Assembly (NCBI GenBank): GCA_028281765.1
Contig: JANQJF010000118.1
Location: forward strand, 1 to 64,000
Origin: Planctomycetota bacterium
Lineage (GTDB): Bacteria; Planctomycetota; UBA1135; UBA2386
Direction of reading: 5' to 3'
Length of the DNA: 64,000 nucleotides
The notes under the pieces were generated by a model. The model made no database searches. It was not told the origin of the DNA and was given only the letters and a program-made list of their open reading frames with translations. The position numbers and the translations under genes were made by a program. Positions 7,953 to 17,700 of the stretch are shown here, piece after piece (position 1 is the stretch's first letter; every line of letters begins with the position of its first letter).

Positions 7953-9584
7953 ATGCGAATGCTCTCCTGTGCGATAGCACTTCTCTCCTCCGGCGTCGTG
8001 GCGCAGTCGAACGCCAACCCGGACTACGACATCTGGCTGTACTCGCTGACCAACAGCATCACCGACTACCGTGATGGACCGGCGGGCGACCCGAGTGGAA
8101 TCGCGGCGGTCGCGTTCGGCCACTCGTGGGCCAACTGTGGGCCGGGCCACGTCCCGTGGGAGGACGTGAACCCCGACGGGACGATGATCGACACGTTCCC
8201 GTACCTCGCGTTCTTGGTCGTTCGCGAACACAACGGGCGCATGGAGCAGATCTCCAACCGCAGCTTCGTGAAGTACTCGTACGCGACGTTCAACTTCAGC
8301 GGTGGGCCGTGCGGCGCGTGCCAAAGTGGTCCGAGCGGCCACTTCCGGTTGGGGTGCCGTGACACCTACGGCGCGAGCACGAACGCGTGGTTCAACTACA
8401 TGGGCCCCGCGGAAGAACTCGATCCGTGGTTGGGCACGCGCGACACGGTCGGGAGCTACTGGGACCGTGGTGACCCGCCGGTGAGTGGTGCCGCGGCGAC
8501 CGACAACCGCAAGTCGTTGAACTCGTCGATGTGGAACACCTGGAGTGCGGTCAAGAACCGGACGCAGATCAGTGAAGCCACGCTCATGGAGGGGGGGACG
8601 CTCTACGGGCAGGCCTACGCCGTCATCCAAGGTGAGCCCGTCGCCGCTCGCGACGACAACATCATGTATCGCGGTCTGAGCATGGCCTGGAACGGCAGCG
8701 GCTGGAACTCCGGCTTCGTCGGCGGCTCGGTCCAGGGTTCGGTGCTCGAGGCATGGACCGGTGCGTCGACCGACATCGGTGGCAATGGCAACGACGATGG
8801 TCGCTTCCTGGTCGCGGTCAAGGTGACCGGTCCGGTCGGTGGCCTGTATCACTACGAGTACGCGGTGCAGAACCTCGACAACAGTCGGGGCGCGGCGACC
8901 TTCCGCATTCCGGTCGCGCCCGCGGCGACGGTCGTGAACGCCGGTACGAAGGACATCGACAGCGACGGCAGCAACGATTGGACGTTCTCGCGCGTCGGCA
9001 GTGAGATCACGTTCTCGGCGGGTGTCGACAACGCGCTCGAGTGGAACACGATCTACAACTTCTGGTTCGACAGCTCGGCGGCTCCGGAGGCCGGGACGAC
9101 GACGCTCGACCAGGCGAGGCCGGGTACGGGTGCGACGATCGTTACGGTCGGAAGCCAGGTGCCGACGGATCAGCCGGGTGATCCGGCAACCGTGGATGTG
9201 ATCGGCAGCAGCTGTCCCGCGAACGGCATGTCTCTCACGACAGACGCCACCCCGGTCCTCGGCACGACGGTCAACCTGACCACGTCGAACATCCCCGCCG
9301 GCACGGCCTTCGGCGCGATGATCCTCTCGCTCGGGCAAGCCATGCCGGCTATCGACCTGAGCGTCATCGGCATGGAGAACTGTGAGTACCACGGTGCTGG
9401 CGATGCCGTGCACCTGCCGTTCTCGTCACCGGGTTCGTCGGTCGTCTTCCCGGTCTCGATCCCGAACGACAACAACCTGTTGAGTGTGAGCTTCGTCAAC
9501 CAGACGTTCACCTATAGCTCGCCCGCGACGACGCTGGGCGTGATCGGCTCGAACGGCCTCAAGCTGGGCGTCGGCAACAACTGA
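7953..9584 (+). CDS. Secreted beta-rich protein with the recurrent C-terminal domain
   Basis: This 543-residue exported protein begins with a short signal peptide (MRMLSCAIALLSSGVVAQS). Residues 20 to about 430 are unrecognised; they are rich in aromatic residues, Gly and Asn, with a paired Cys stretch around CGACQSGPSGHFRLGC. The last 130 residues (from VIGSSCPANG through DLSVIGMENCEYHG to SNGLKLGVGNN) carry the beta-rich C-terminal domain found in about ten proteins of this window. The start at 7953 gives a proper signal peptide, while an upstream TTG would place 24 charged residues ahead of it. It is followed by a hairpin terminator at 9606-9631. The function is unknown; a cell-surface or outer-membrane-associated role is likely. 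Confidence 0.75.
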   Translation: MRMLSCAIALLSSGVVAQSNANPDYDIWLYSLTNSITDYRDGPAGDPSGIAAVAFGHSWANCGPGHVPWEDVNPDGTMIDTFPYLAFLVVREHNGRMEQISNRSFVKYSYATFNFSGGPCGACQSGPSGHFRLGCRDTYGASTNAWFNYMGPAEELDPWLGTRDTVGSYWDRGDPPVSGAAATDNRKSLNSSMWNTWSAVKNRTQISEATLMEGGTLYGQAYAVIQGEPVAARDDNIMYRGLSMAWNGSGWNSGFVGGSVQGSVLEAWTGASTDIGGNGNDDGRFLVAVKVTGPVGGLYHYEYAVQNLDNSRGAATFRIPVAPAATVVNAGTKDIDSDGSNDWTFSRVGSEITFSAGVDNALEWNTIYNFWFDSSAAPEAGTTTLDQARPGTGATIVTVGSQVPTDQPGDPATVDVIGSSCPANGMSLTTDATPVLGTTVNLTTSNIPAGTAFGAMILSLGQAMPAIDLSVIGMENCEYHGAGDAVHLPFSSPGSSVVFPVSIPNDNNLLSVSFVNQTFTYSSPATTLGVIGSNGLKLGVGNN

Positions 9585-9605
9585 TTCGTCAGTCGCTGAC
9601 AGTGG

Positions 9606-9631
9606 AGAGCCGCGGCGGTTGCTGCGGCTCT
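9606..9631 (+). terminator. Hairpin terminator after the secreted protein gene
   Basis: An 8-bp stem AGAGCCGC/GCGGCTCT (9606-9613 with 9624-9631) is followed by TTTG. The bases after it (GCGTTGGAACGCCCG) repeat the sequence behind the terminator at 5197-5228, so this is one copy of a recurring terminator cassette in the genome. Confidence 0.6.
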
Positions 9632-9698
9632 TTGCGTTGGAACGCCCGGAGCCTGGCCGCTTGGGCCGAACCTGGCAGGAATCGCTACCATTGCGCCG

Positions 9699-10127
9699 AT
9701 GCTGGGAACTGACGAGAACAAGCGGATCGTTCGACGCTTTTACGAGCACGTCGTCAATGCCGGCGCCGTCGACGAGATCGAGCAGTTCCTCTCCCGGGAC
9801 TATGTCGAAGTTCACGAGAACACTCGATATCCGAGCGGCATCGAAGGCGCGAAGGAGCACATACTCGGCAGCCGGCGAGTCTACGAGAATCTACACCTGA
9901 CCGTCGGACAACAGATCGCAGAGGGCGAGTGGGTCGTGTCGCGGGTGACGATGCGCGGCGTGCACGCCGGCGAATGGATGGGGATCGCGCCGACGGGCGA
10001 GGCCATCGAGATGACGGTCGTGAACATCGACCGGGTCGTGGACGGGAAGATCGTGGAACACGGTGGTGCGGCCAACGTGTTCGAATCGCTGCTGCGGGTT
10101 GGCGCGATCCGGGTGGTGGGACAGTGA
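9699..10127 (+). CDS. SnoaL-like ester cyclase family protein
   Basis: This is a 142-residue soluble protein with the NTF2-like cone fold pattern of the SnoaL/ester cyclase group: ENKRIVRRFYEHVVNAG at the N-terminus, LSRDYVEVHE, then the beta-strand core WVVSRVTMRGVHAGEWMGIAP, and VVNIDRVVDGKIVEHGG near the end. Known members are polyketide cyclases or small-molecule isomerases; most are uncharacterised, so the substrate cannot be told. A TACCAT hexamer at 9686-9691 lies seven bases before the ATG, so the mRNA may be leaderless. It stands alone between a terminator and a convergent gene. Confidence 0.75.
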   Translation: MLGTDENKRIVRRFYEHVVNAGAVDEIEQFLSRDYVEVHENTRYPSGIEGAKEHILGSRRVYENLHLTVGQQIAEGEWVVSRVTMRGVHAGEWMGIAPTGEAIEMTVVNIDRVVDGKIVEHGGAANVFESLLRVGAIRVVGQ

Positions 10128-10184
10128 GAGTCTTAGTCAGCGAGCCGCGACAGAGGGGTGGCGATCGCTTGGAGTGCACCGGAG

Positions 10185-11609
10185 TCATCGTCCTCCGACC
10201 ACGAGCCGCGCCGCGTTCGACGCCGTCAGCCCCAGCGGATTCGCGCCGACGTCCATGACGAACGCCTGCTGGAACAACATCCCCCCGAGTTCCGAGGCAG
10301 GCAACGTCACCGGGAACGACCACGCCGCGACTCCCCCGACCGGGACGGCGGGCACCTCGGCGAGGAAGCTCGTGTAGAGCGTACACCCTGTCATCCCGAT
10401 CGGATCCAAGGCCGCGGGCAGCGGCAGCGTCCCGGCCATCGTGTCCGACATTCCGAACACTAGTGACACCGGAGTGCTGCCCCATGGAACGTTCCCGAGT
10501 TCGACGTGCAGCGTGTCGCCGAGCCACGGGCGCGAATTGCCGACCGCGCCGAGCGTGGGGATCCCGGCGCTGCCGGTGCAACCCTGACCGAACGGCTCGT
10601 ACGCCGCGGGCGTGACCGGGCCGTACTCCCACGTGTCGGTGAACCCGTCACCGCTGCGCATCACGACGCGCTCGCGGGCGCTGTCGTATGCGAGGTGGAC
10701 CGGCCCGCGCGGCGGGGGAGCGTTCGGCGGAAGGCGCTCTGTCCACGACACGCCGTCCCACTCCCACACGTCGCCGAGTCGCGTCAGCGATGGGTCGCGT
10801 CCGCCGAACATCACGGTGACGCCTCGGGCCGCGTCGTAAGTCATCCCGTGGTTGATGCGGCCGGGCGGGCCGGACGTCGCGCGCAGCTGCCACGACGTCC
10901 CGTCCCACTCCCAGGTGTCGGACTGCCCGGACATCGCGACGCCGCCGCCGAACAGCACCGTGACGCCGCGCGCGGAGTCGAATGCCATCGCGTGCGCCCA
11001 GCGTGCGGACGGCGCGACGCCGCCGAGGTTGACCTGTGTCCAGCTGGACCCGTCCCATTCCCAGGTGTCGTCGAGTGCTCCGAAGCCGGGCGTGCTCGTG
11101 CCGCCGAACAGCACGGTGACGCCGCGGGCCGAGTCGTACGCGAGCGCGGGCTCAGAGCGCTGGGACGGGGACAGCAGTGGCGTGCGGTTCATCCACGAGG
11201 CTCCGTCCCATTCCCATGTGTCCCCGAACACGGTGCCGGTCGAGATCACCGAGCCGCCGAACAGGAGGGTGCGGTTACGGATCGAGTCGTACGCGATCGC
11301 GCACCGGTCGCGACCCGGTGGTGCGCTCGAAGCCGTGAGCAGCGACCAGGAGCTTCCGTCCCACGCGTGCAGCTCGTCGAAGAACGACGCGCCGGTGAAG
11401 TCGATGATCGACCCGCCGAACATCAGCGTCTGCGCATTCGCCGAGTCGTACGTGAGCGAAAAGAACGTGCGCATGTCCGAGAACGAAGCGCCTTGGGTCC
11501 AGTCGACTTGCGCCGTTGCGGCATTGCCGATCAGCAGCGTGGTCATGCCAATGAGCGTGGCGCGGGCGCTCGAAACTCGGGCCTTCGAGGGAGCAGAGCT
11601 GTGAATCAT
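10185..11609 (-). CDS. Secreted kelch-type beta-propeller protein
   Basis: This 474-residue protein has a signal peptide (TLIGMTTLLIGNAATAQ, cleaved near residue 34). About six kelch-like repeats follow, each with the pattern YDSxRxxTLLFGG then DTWEWDGSSW; examples are LAYDSARGVTVLFGG and MTYDAARGVTVMFGG. These repeats build a beta-propeller of the kelch/galactose-oxidase shape, normally a binding surface and without visible catalytic residues here. The last 130 residues (from FGQGCTGSAGIPTL to ASNAARLVVGGR) are the recurrent C-terminal domain. It is convergent with the SnoaL-like gene and precedes another secreted gene in the same direction. Confidence 0.8.
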   Translation of the reverse strand: MIHSSAPSKARVSSARATLIGMTTLLIGNAATAQVDWTQGASFSDMRTFFSLTYDSANAQTLMFGGSIIDFTGASFFDELHAWDGSSWSLLTASSAPPGRDRCAIAYDSIRNRTLLFGGSVISTGTVFGDTWEWDGASWMNRTPLLSPSQRSEPALAYDSARGVTVLFGGTSTPGFGALDDTWEWDGSSWTQVNLGGVAPSARWAHAMAFDSARGVTVLFGGGVAMSGQSDTWEWDGTSWQLRATSGPPGRINHGMTYDAARGVTVMFGGRDPSLTRLGDVWEWDGVSWTERLPPNAPPPRGPVHLAYDSARERVVMRSGDGFTDTWEYGPVTPAAYEPFGQGCTGSAGIPTLGAVGNSRPWLGDTLHVELGNVPWGSTPVSLVFGMSDTMAGTLPLPAALDPIGMTGCTLYTSFLAEVPAVPVGGVAAWSFPVTLPASELGGMLFQQAFVMDVGANPLGLTASNAARLVVGGR

Positions 11610-11706
11610 CGTCGAGTCCTTCCGATCCGCATTGTACCTCGTCTCGCGCGAGCGAGGTAGCGACGGCGGATGGTGGGGCTCGACTGCGGCGGACCGATGC
11701 CCCCGC

Positions 11707-12456
11707 TCAGTAGATCAACACCGACAGCGCGTTCGAGTCGATCAACGCCAGCGCCGGATCCACGACGATCGACTGCAGGTGGAATCCCGAATACGAAAGC
11801 GACGGGTCGTTCGGAATCGAGAACGAGAACGTCGGCGCCGACCCGCCGGCATCGAGCGTGCCGCTGTCGACCACGAACAGCGGTGCCGACAGCGCGAGGT
11901 CGACGAACCCGGGCAGGCTCAACGGGTTCGTCTGGTCGAACGAGAAGAGCGTCGCGAACGGGGCGTTCGGCAGCGTGGGGGCGGTCAGCGAGAACGGGAC
12001 CGCGAGGCCGGTCGCCGCCACGCCCTGCCGATAGAGCACGGGCGCCGTCGACGACGCGTCGACGACATCGATCGAATTCCAGGTCTCGACCGGAGGGCCC
12101 CCGGGCGTCGCGGTGGTTGCGTGGATCCAGTAGCGGCCCGGGGCGACGAGCTGGCCGGTCGACCCGTCGATCTGATCCCACCCCCAGGAGTAGGCCGCGT
12201 TGCCCGGGATCGTGATCGGCACCGAGGCGCAGTTGCTGCTGAACGGAACGACCGGTCCGTTCTGGGTGCCTTGCCGGATCTCGAGCCAGCCGCAACCGGT
12301 TTGGATCTCCATGCCCAGTCCGGTCGTGTCGGTGATGGAGATGAAGGACGAGGAACCCGAGGTGATCGGGTTCGGCGAGACCTGGACGAGCTGGGCGGTG
12401 GCGGTGGCTGTCAGAATGGAGAGGGCGAGAGCGGCGCGGATGGGTAGGCGGATCAT
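11707..12456 (-). CDS. Secreted protein with the recurrent C-terminal domain
   Basis: This encodes a 249-residue exported protein with a clear signal peptide (MIRLPIRAALALSILTATATAQ). The N-terminal 100 residues form a probable beta-sandwich with two cysteines (GCGWLEI and SSNCASV). The C-terminal half (from VLYRQGVAATGLAVPF to DSNALSVLIY) matches the recurrent C-terminal domain of this genome. I do not recognise a catalytic motif. It is followed about 100 bases later by the kelch-type secreted gene in the same direction, so the two may be co-transcribed. The 12457-12688 stretch upstream is a divergent intergenic region with no supported gene. Confidence 0.7.
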   Translation of the reverse strand: MIRLPIRAALALSILTATATAQLVQVSPNPITSGSSSFISITDTTGLGMEIQTGCGWLEIRQGTQNGPVVPFSSNCASVPITIPGNAAYSWGWDQIDGSTGQLVAPGRYWIHATTATPGGPPVETWNSIDVVDASSTAPVLYRQGVAATGLAVPFSLTAPTLPNAPFATLFSFDQTNPLSLPGFVDLALSAPLFVVDSGTLDAGGSAPTFSFSIPNDPSLSYSGFHLQSIVVDPALALIDSNALSVLIY

Positions 12457-12674
12457 GGCGAATCGGGTGTCGGTTTCGTTTCGCCTGGGTTCAGCGCGGA
12501 GTCGAGTCGCGAGACCCTGGAATTCCGGAGAAACGAGCGGGCCGGGTCTCGCCGCACACGACTCGAGCAGCTGTCGACCTCGCTAGACATCACGAGCACC
12601 ACCCGAGAGAATCGCGCGGCGCGACGACTCGGAGCTCGCTCCTGAACGTCCGAGTCGCAAGGAGTCGGCCGAGT

Positions 12675-12680
12675 AGGAGG
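12675..12680 (+). promoter_or_regulatory. Shine-Dalgarno site that fixes the GTG start at 12689
   Basis: The sequence AGGAGG lies eight bases before the GTG at 12689. It supports a GTG start for the DUF1772 protein, where no upstream ATG exists. Confidence 0.6.
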
Positions 12681-12688
12681 ACTGAATC

Positions 12689-13183
12689 GTGGATGCTTTC
12701 CAAGTGACGCTGATCGTCGCGACCCTCCTGTGCACGCTCGTGGCCGGGTTCGTCTTCGCGTTCGCCGTGGTCGTGATGCCGGGCATACGGAAGTTGAGTG
12801 ACGGCGAGTTCCTCCGAGCGTTCCAGGTGATGGACAAGGTGATCCAGGACAGGCACCCGATGTTCATGCTGGTCTGGGTCGGTTCGGTGCTCGCGCTGGT
12901 CGCGGCGACGGCGCTCGGCTTCGGGCAGCTGGATGGCACCGGACGCACTCTGATGATCGCGGCGCTGGCGGTCTACTTGCTCGGCGTGCAGGCGCCGACC
13001 GCGGTGATCAACATCCCGTTGAACAACAAGCTGCAGACTCTCGCGATCGGCGACATGGATCCGGCGGCCCAAGCCGCGGCGCGCCAGGAGTTCGAGTCCC
13101 GATGGAACGCGTCGAACGTCGCGAGGACGTTCGTGGCGTGCCTCGTGAGCGTCGCGCTGTTGGTTCTGCTGCTCCGACTCTGA
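12689..13183 (+). CDS. DUF1772 (anthrone-oxygenase-like) membrane protein
   Basis: This 164-residue protein has four hydrophobic segments, at about residues 5-30, 57-78, 88-107 and 145-163. It has the DUF1772 layout: FAVVVMPGIRKLSDGEFLRAFQ after the first segment and APTAVINIPLNNKL between segments three and four, ending with SRWNASNVARTFVACLVS. Family members include fungal anthrone oxygenases, but most bacterial ones are uncharacterised inner-membrane proteins, so an enzymatic role here is not established. The GTG start is supported by a strong AGGAGG site. A second small membrane protein follows about 180 bases later. Confidence 0.8.
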   Translation: MDAFQVTLIVATLLCTLVAGFVFAFAVVVMPGIRKLSDGEFLRAFQVMDKVIQDRHPMFMLVWVGSVLALVAATALGFGQLDGTGRTLMIAALAVYLLGVQAPTAVINIPLNNKLQTLAIGDMDPAAQAAARQEFESRWNASNVARTFVACLVSVALLVLLLRL

Positions 13184-13362
13184 GGGTCCCGACCCTCAGC
13201 GTGCTTGCTACGACTTCGCGCTCACGAGGGCTTGATCGACGCGATGTCGCGGAGCGCCTGACGCTGCGGTGGCGGTCCGTCGCGAGTTTTTTCGGAAACC
13301 GCGAACAGGCGCACTGCCCGTGACGCTGACCCGCCAGTCCTACGACGAAGGAATACGAAACG

Positions 13363-13608
13363 ATGAAGACTCCCCTGAAGCTGTGCTGGTTCGTCCTCAA
13401 GATCGCAATCCTGCTGTTCCTCGCGGCGGGAACCGCTGCTGCGCTGTTCGGGTCCGATGCGGTCACGGCCGATCTCGACCGCGAGCTCTTCCCCGGTTTC
13501 ACGGCATCGATCGCCGTGGTGCTCTGGGCTGGGATCCTCAAGCTGATGTTCGGCCGCAAGCGACGCGCTCCGAAGGCCGACCAGCTCGAGGCGGGCGAAG
13601 TCGCGTGA
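13363..13608 (+). CDS. Small two-segment membrane protein
   Basis: This encodes 81 residues with two hydrophobic helices (CWFVLKIAILLFLAAGTAAALFG, and TASIAVVLWAGILKLMFG) and a basic, then acidic, cytoplasmic-looking tail. I do not recognise a family. The ATG has a GAAGGA purine stretch about ten bases upstream. It is convergent with the sigma-factor gene, 30 bases away. Codon use matches a real high-GC gene in this frame. Confidence 0.6.
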   Translation: MKTPLKLCWFVLKIAILLFLAAGTAAALFGSDAVTADLDRELFPGFTASIAVVLWAGILKLMFGRKRRAPKADQLEAGEVA

Positions 13609-13638
13609 CGCACGCGGACTCCGGGTTGCGGGCCCGCG

Positions 13639-14229
13639 CTACTCCGAAGTCAGCCGTGCGGACAGCGTCGCGAGACCGCGGGCGACCAAGCCACGCACCG
13701 AGGACTCGCTGGACTCCATGACGTCCGCGATCTCCGGGTAGCCGAGCCCCATGAGTCGCGACATCGTCACGGCGTCACGCTGTGCGTCCGGCAGCTCGGC
13801 AATCGCGGCCTCGAACTTCGCGACGTCCTCGCGCGCTGCGGCGTGACGGCTCGGTGTTGCCAGCGTGGCGTAGCAGCGAGCCAGCGCGCCCAGATCGTCG
13901 TCGCGTGCTTCTTGACCGACGTCTCGCGCGATGTCCCGCCGTTCTCGCCGGTGAAACCGGTTCCGGTCGAGGATCTTCCGCACAGCCTGCTGGAACAGCC
14001 AACTGCGAAACTCCTCCTCACCCCGATAGTCCAGCGCGTCGAAGTCGACGATCACTTCGCGATACACCGACTGGGCCAAGTCGGTCGCGGATTCTCGCGT
14101 GGCCAGTCGCGCTCCGAGCTTCCCGCGGATGAACGCGACCAGCGGCGCCATGCTCCGTTCGAAAACGGAGTTCAGGGCTCGTGGGTCGCCGGCGACAGCG
14201 GCGCGGACCTGGTCGGGATCCACAGTCAT
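13639..14229 (-). CDS. ECF-type RNA polymerase sigma factor
   Basis: This encodes a 196-residue sigma-70-family protein. Region 2 is seen as LVAFIRGKLGARLATRESATDLAQSVYREVI and EFRSWLFQQAVRKILDRNRFHRRERRD. Region 4 is seen as IAELPDAQRDAVTMSRLMGLGYPEIADVMESSESSVRGLVARGLATL. Planctomycetes carry many such short sigma factors linked to kinases and surface proteins. It is divergent from a small secreted protein and lies near the Ser/Thr kinase, which may be a functional neighbour. The ATG at 14229 is chosen, but nearby GTG codons at 14235 and 14223 are alternatives. No anti-sigma gene is adjacent. Confidence 0.85.
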   Translation of the reverse strand: MTVDPDQVRAAVAGDPRALNSVFERSMAPLVAFIRGKLGARLATRESATDLAQSVYREVIVDFDALDYRGEEEFRSWLFQQAVRKILDRNRFHRRERRDIARDVGQEARDDDLGALARCYATLATPSRHAAAREDVAKFEAAIAELPDAQRDAVTMSRLMGLGYPEIADVMESSESSVRGLVARGLATLSARLTSE

Positions 14230-14338
14230 GACCACAGGATACGGGACGCGCGGCCGTGATTTTCTCGATCACCGCGAACACCGCCGCATTCGGGGACGCT
14301 CTCCGGTTGCTGCCTCACACAGTCCCGAGAGAATCAAC

Positions 14339-14722
14339 ATGTCCAAGATCGCCATCGCCTCGATCGCCATCCTGATCGCCAGCGGATTCGTCTACCTCCG
14401 TGTGCGGGGGAAAGAGGACACCGCGGAGTCTGCACGGGCCATCGTGCATGCCTACTGCGAGCGGACGCCGAGTTACGTCCATGACTCCGACTACGTGCAA
14501 CGATTGATCCAGGATCACCACGAAGCCGCTTTCGAGCGAAACTTCCAGCTCGGCGGGCGCAGGAGTCGAGCCAAGTTCGACGCGAACATGTATCTGTTCG
14601 ACGTGTTCACCGCGATGCAGAGGCGGGCCAAACAAGACGGCAGACCGGCGGTCGCCAAGGACCTCTCCGAGGCTCATGTCCAGCTTCAGCTCGATCGAGT
14701 GAAGCGAGCCGCGGCCCGATAG
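14339..14722 (+). CDS. Small exported or membrane-anchored protein
   Basis: This 127-residue protein has an N-terminal hydrophobic segment (IAIASIAILIASGFVYLRV) that can serve as a signal anchor. The remaining 105 residues are helical and charged, with one Cys (AYCERTPSY). I recognise no family. It starts at an ATG about 110 bases from the divergent sigma-factor gene. Its stop is convergent with the kinase gene, only seven bases apart. Confidence 0.6.
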   Translation: MSKIAIASIAILIASGFVYLRVRGKEDTAESARAIVHAYCERTPSYVHDSDYVQRLIQDHHEAAFERNFQLGGRRSRAKFDANMYLFDVFTAMQRRAKQDGRPAVAKDLSEAHVQLQLDRVKRAAAR

Positions 14723-14729
14723 CCCGCTC

Positions 14730-17700
14730 TCAGTGTTCGGAGATCGAGGGGGTCAGGGAGCGCGCCGCACGCAACCCGAGCGTGTCCATGCGAATCGTCG
14801 GTTTGGAGCCATGGCGATGGCTCGAACGCGCGCGCGCCGCCGGCACGCTGAACGCGCCGCCGCGATAGACGCGAGATCCGGAACCATCGCCGCGCAATCG
14901 GAGACCGTCGCCCGCCGCGTGCGCGCTTTCGTGTGATCCGTATAGGTCTCGGCACCACTCCCAGACGTTTCCATGCATATCGAAGAGGCCGAACGAGTTC
15001 GGCGCGAACGATCCGACGGGTGCGTGGATCACGAAGCCGTCTTCCCAGCCTTCGCACGTCTTCCATCGCGTGGTTCGCGCGGCTGCTCGATCGCCCACGT
15101 TGGCGTGTGTCACGAGCTCATCCAGCTCGCAACTCCAGGGAGAGGTCGAACTCGCGCGGCAGGCGTGTTCCCACTGCGCCTCGGTCGGCAGCAACAGGCC
15201 GTGCTGTGCGAGCAGAGTGCGACACTCCGACCAATCCACCTGCTCGACCGGGTGTCTGTCGTCGACTTTCTCGCTGGCCTTCGTCGCCTGGAAACCGACC
15301 TTGTAGGAAGACGGTCTTCGGAAGGACTCGGCGCCACTCCAGAGCCGGTTCCACTGCCCCTTCGTCAGCTCGTGTCTCGCGATCAAGTACGGGGCGAGTT
15401 CCAGTTCTGCGACCGGCCACTCGTTCTTTCGAGCGAGACGATCGAAGTGGGCGAGCTCGTCGTTCGCCGGCTGAGCGCCCACTCGAGTGGTGCCACCGGG
15501 TAGCAAGACGAACACGATGCCCGCATCGGCCCGGGGCTCGATGTAGCCGGTCTCGGGGTCGTGCGCTGGAATCTCGAGAGCGCGAGGATCGGTCGTGCCA
15601 TCCCAGGCGCTGCGCAAGTGATAGAACTCCAGGAGACCGGTCGCGGGGTTCGGTCCGAGCGGCACGAGTCCGACCATGTCCTCGATATGCAGTTCGATTT
15701 TGCAGGACGCGTAGCGCGAGCCGCTCTCGAGTATGGAGAGCACCGAGTCCCAAGACACGCGTGCGTTCGGATGCGTGCGTGTCGACTCTTCGATCGACTC
15801 GGCCCACACGAGGCGCTGCCGAACACGTGCGCGCTGCTCGTTCTCCAGGCGCCGCAGCTTGTCCAGCAAGTCGACGAGCGTGGCGTGTAAGAACCGTTCC
15901 GGTTCCTTGTCCGCAGGAAACGACCAGGTGCGTCGCTCGTGGACGGTCGCCGTCAGAGTCTCGTATCGACTTCGGGTGTCAGTGAGGAGTTGGTCCGCAT
16001 TCCGGGCCAAGTCCTCGATCTGCTCGATGCGGCGCGTGTAGTCGGCGTGCCCCGCGTCGTCGACCTGAGCGAGCGCGCGCTCCGCCTGAGCGCGGGCGGC
16101 CTCGGACTGCCCGTTCGCCAACAGAGCCCACGCGAGCATGTCGAGATACCGCACCGCAGCGACACCCGTGACCGGACCACGCGCCGCGGCCGCTTGCGCA
16201 AGTGCGAGTCCGAGAGCCTCTTCGCCGTAGACCGTTCGGCCTGCGGGAACCGTGCCGATTCGTTTCCATGCTTCGAGACTCAGCGCATACGCATCGAGTC
16301 CGTCCATCGCCTCGTCGAGCTCGGGCACGATCAACTCGCGCTGGCCCGCGCGGACTTCCTGCGCGTAGCGAAGGGAGTTCACCTGCTGTCCCAAGGTGCG
16401 CCATTCGTCGTAGCGAGGGTGAGACTGCAGATCCTGCTGTTGCTCTGCGGCATCCCAAGGCAGTGCTTCCATCCGCAAGCGCTCGATCGTCGAGCGGATG
16501 TCGGGACGCATCGCCAGCAGGGGATCGCACTCGTCCTCGAGCCAGCGCCGCATCGCCTCGATCTCGGATGGCCACGCGGGATGGAGCGTCGTTTCCAGCT
16601 CGATGGCTCGCTCGTGTCGGACGACCCCGGACAGTTGGCGAAACTCGGCGACCGTCGACTGCAATCTCCGCCGGGCGCTCATCTCCGCTGCTGCGAGACG
16701 CTCGTTCTCGTCCGCGCGTTGCCCGGCCTCCAGTTCGCTCCGCCTCGCGCGCGCGTTCTCGAACGCGAACGCGATGACGCCGAGGATGGACGCCAACACG
16801 ACGGCCCCGACCGCGAAAACCTGGCCCCGATACCGACGCATCAGCTTGCGGAGGCGGTACCCGGCACTCGGAGGGCCGGCGGCCAGAGGCTCGTGGTCCA
16901 GGAATCGTCGTAGGTCCTCTGCCAACGCGTTCGCCGTGTCGTAGCGGCGCTGTCGATCCTTCTCGAGCGCCTTGAGGACGACCCAATCCAAGTCGTTTCG
17001 CAGCGCGCGCCTCAGCACCCCGACGCTCGTGCGCCGTGCTCGCGCGACGCTGATCGAGACGTCGCCAATCTCGGTGATCTTCGTGCTCGGCCGTGGGGGA
17101 TCCACTTCACGAAGAATACGCTGCGCTTCGAACATCCCACCCTGACGCAACTCGACGCCCGAGAAGGGCAGCTCGCCGACGAGAATCTCGTAGAGCATCA
17201 CGCCCAGCGAGTAGATGTCGGCACGAGTATCGATATCGAGGTTGGTGGGGTTCGCCTGCTCGGGCGCCATGTACTCCGGGGTGCCGATGATCTGGCCGAT
17301 CTCGGTATACAGCGTGGCTTCGATCAGCTTCTCACCCATGGCCTTGGCCAGGCCGAAGTCGATGACCTTGATCTGGACTTGTCCGTCGTTGTCGCTGACG
17401 AGCACGTTTCCCGGCTTGAGGTCGCGGTGCACGACGCCCTTCTGATGCGCGTGCTGCACCGCGGCGCACACACGGCACATCAGCAAGATGCGATCCTCGA
17501 GCGAGAGGCGCTCTCGGTCGCAGTACTGATCGATGGGCACGCCGCCCTGCACCAACTCCATGACGAAGTAGGGCATGCCCCGATCGCTGGTGCCACAGTC
17601 GAAGACTCGCGCGATGCCCTCGTGATCCATCATCGCGAGCGCCTGGCGTTCGAGCTCGAAACGCTTGACGACCGCCCGGCTGTCCATGCCGAGCTTGATG

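Noticed and set aside
7467..9413. A 648-codon minus-strand frame opposite the secreted protein at 7953
   Set aside because: Its translation is Arg/Val/Asp-rich without any domain, typical of the reverse strand of a high-GC gene; the plus strand has a signal peptide and a known C-terminal domain.
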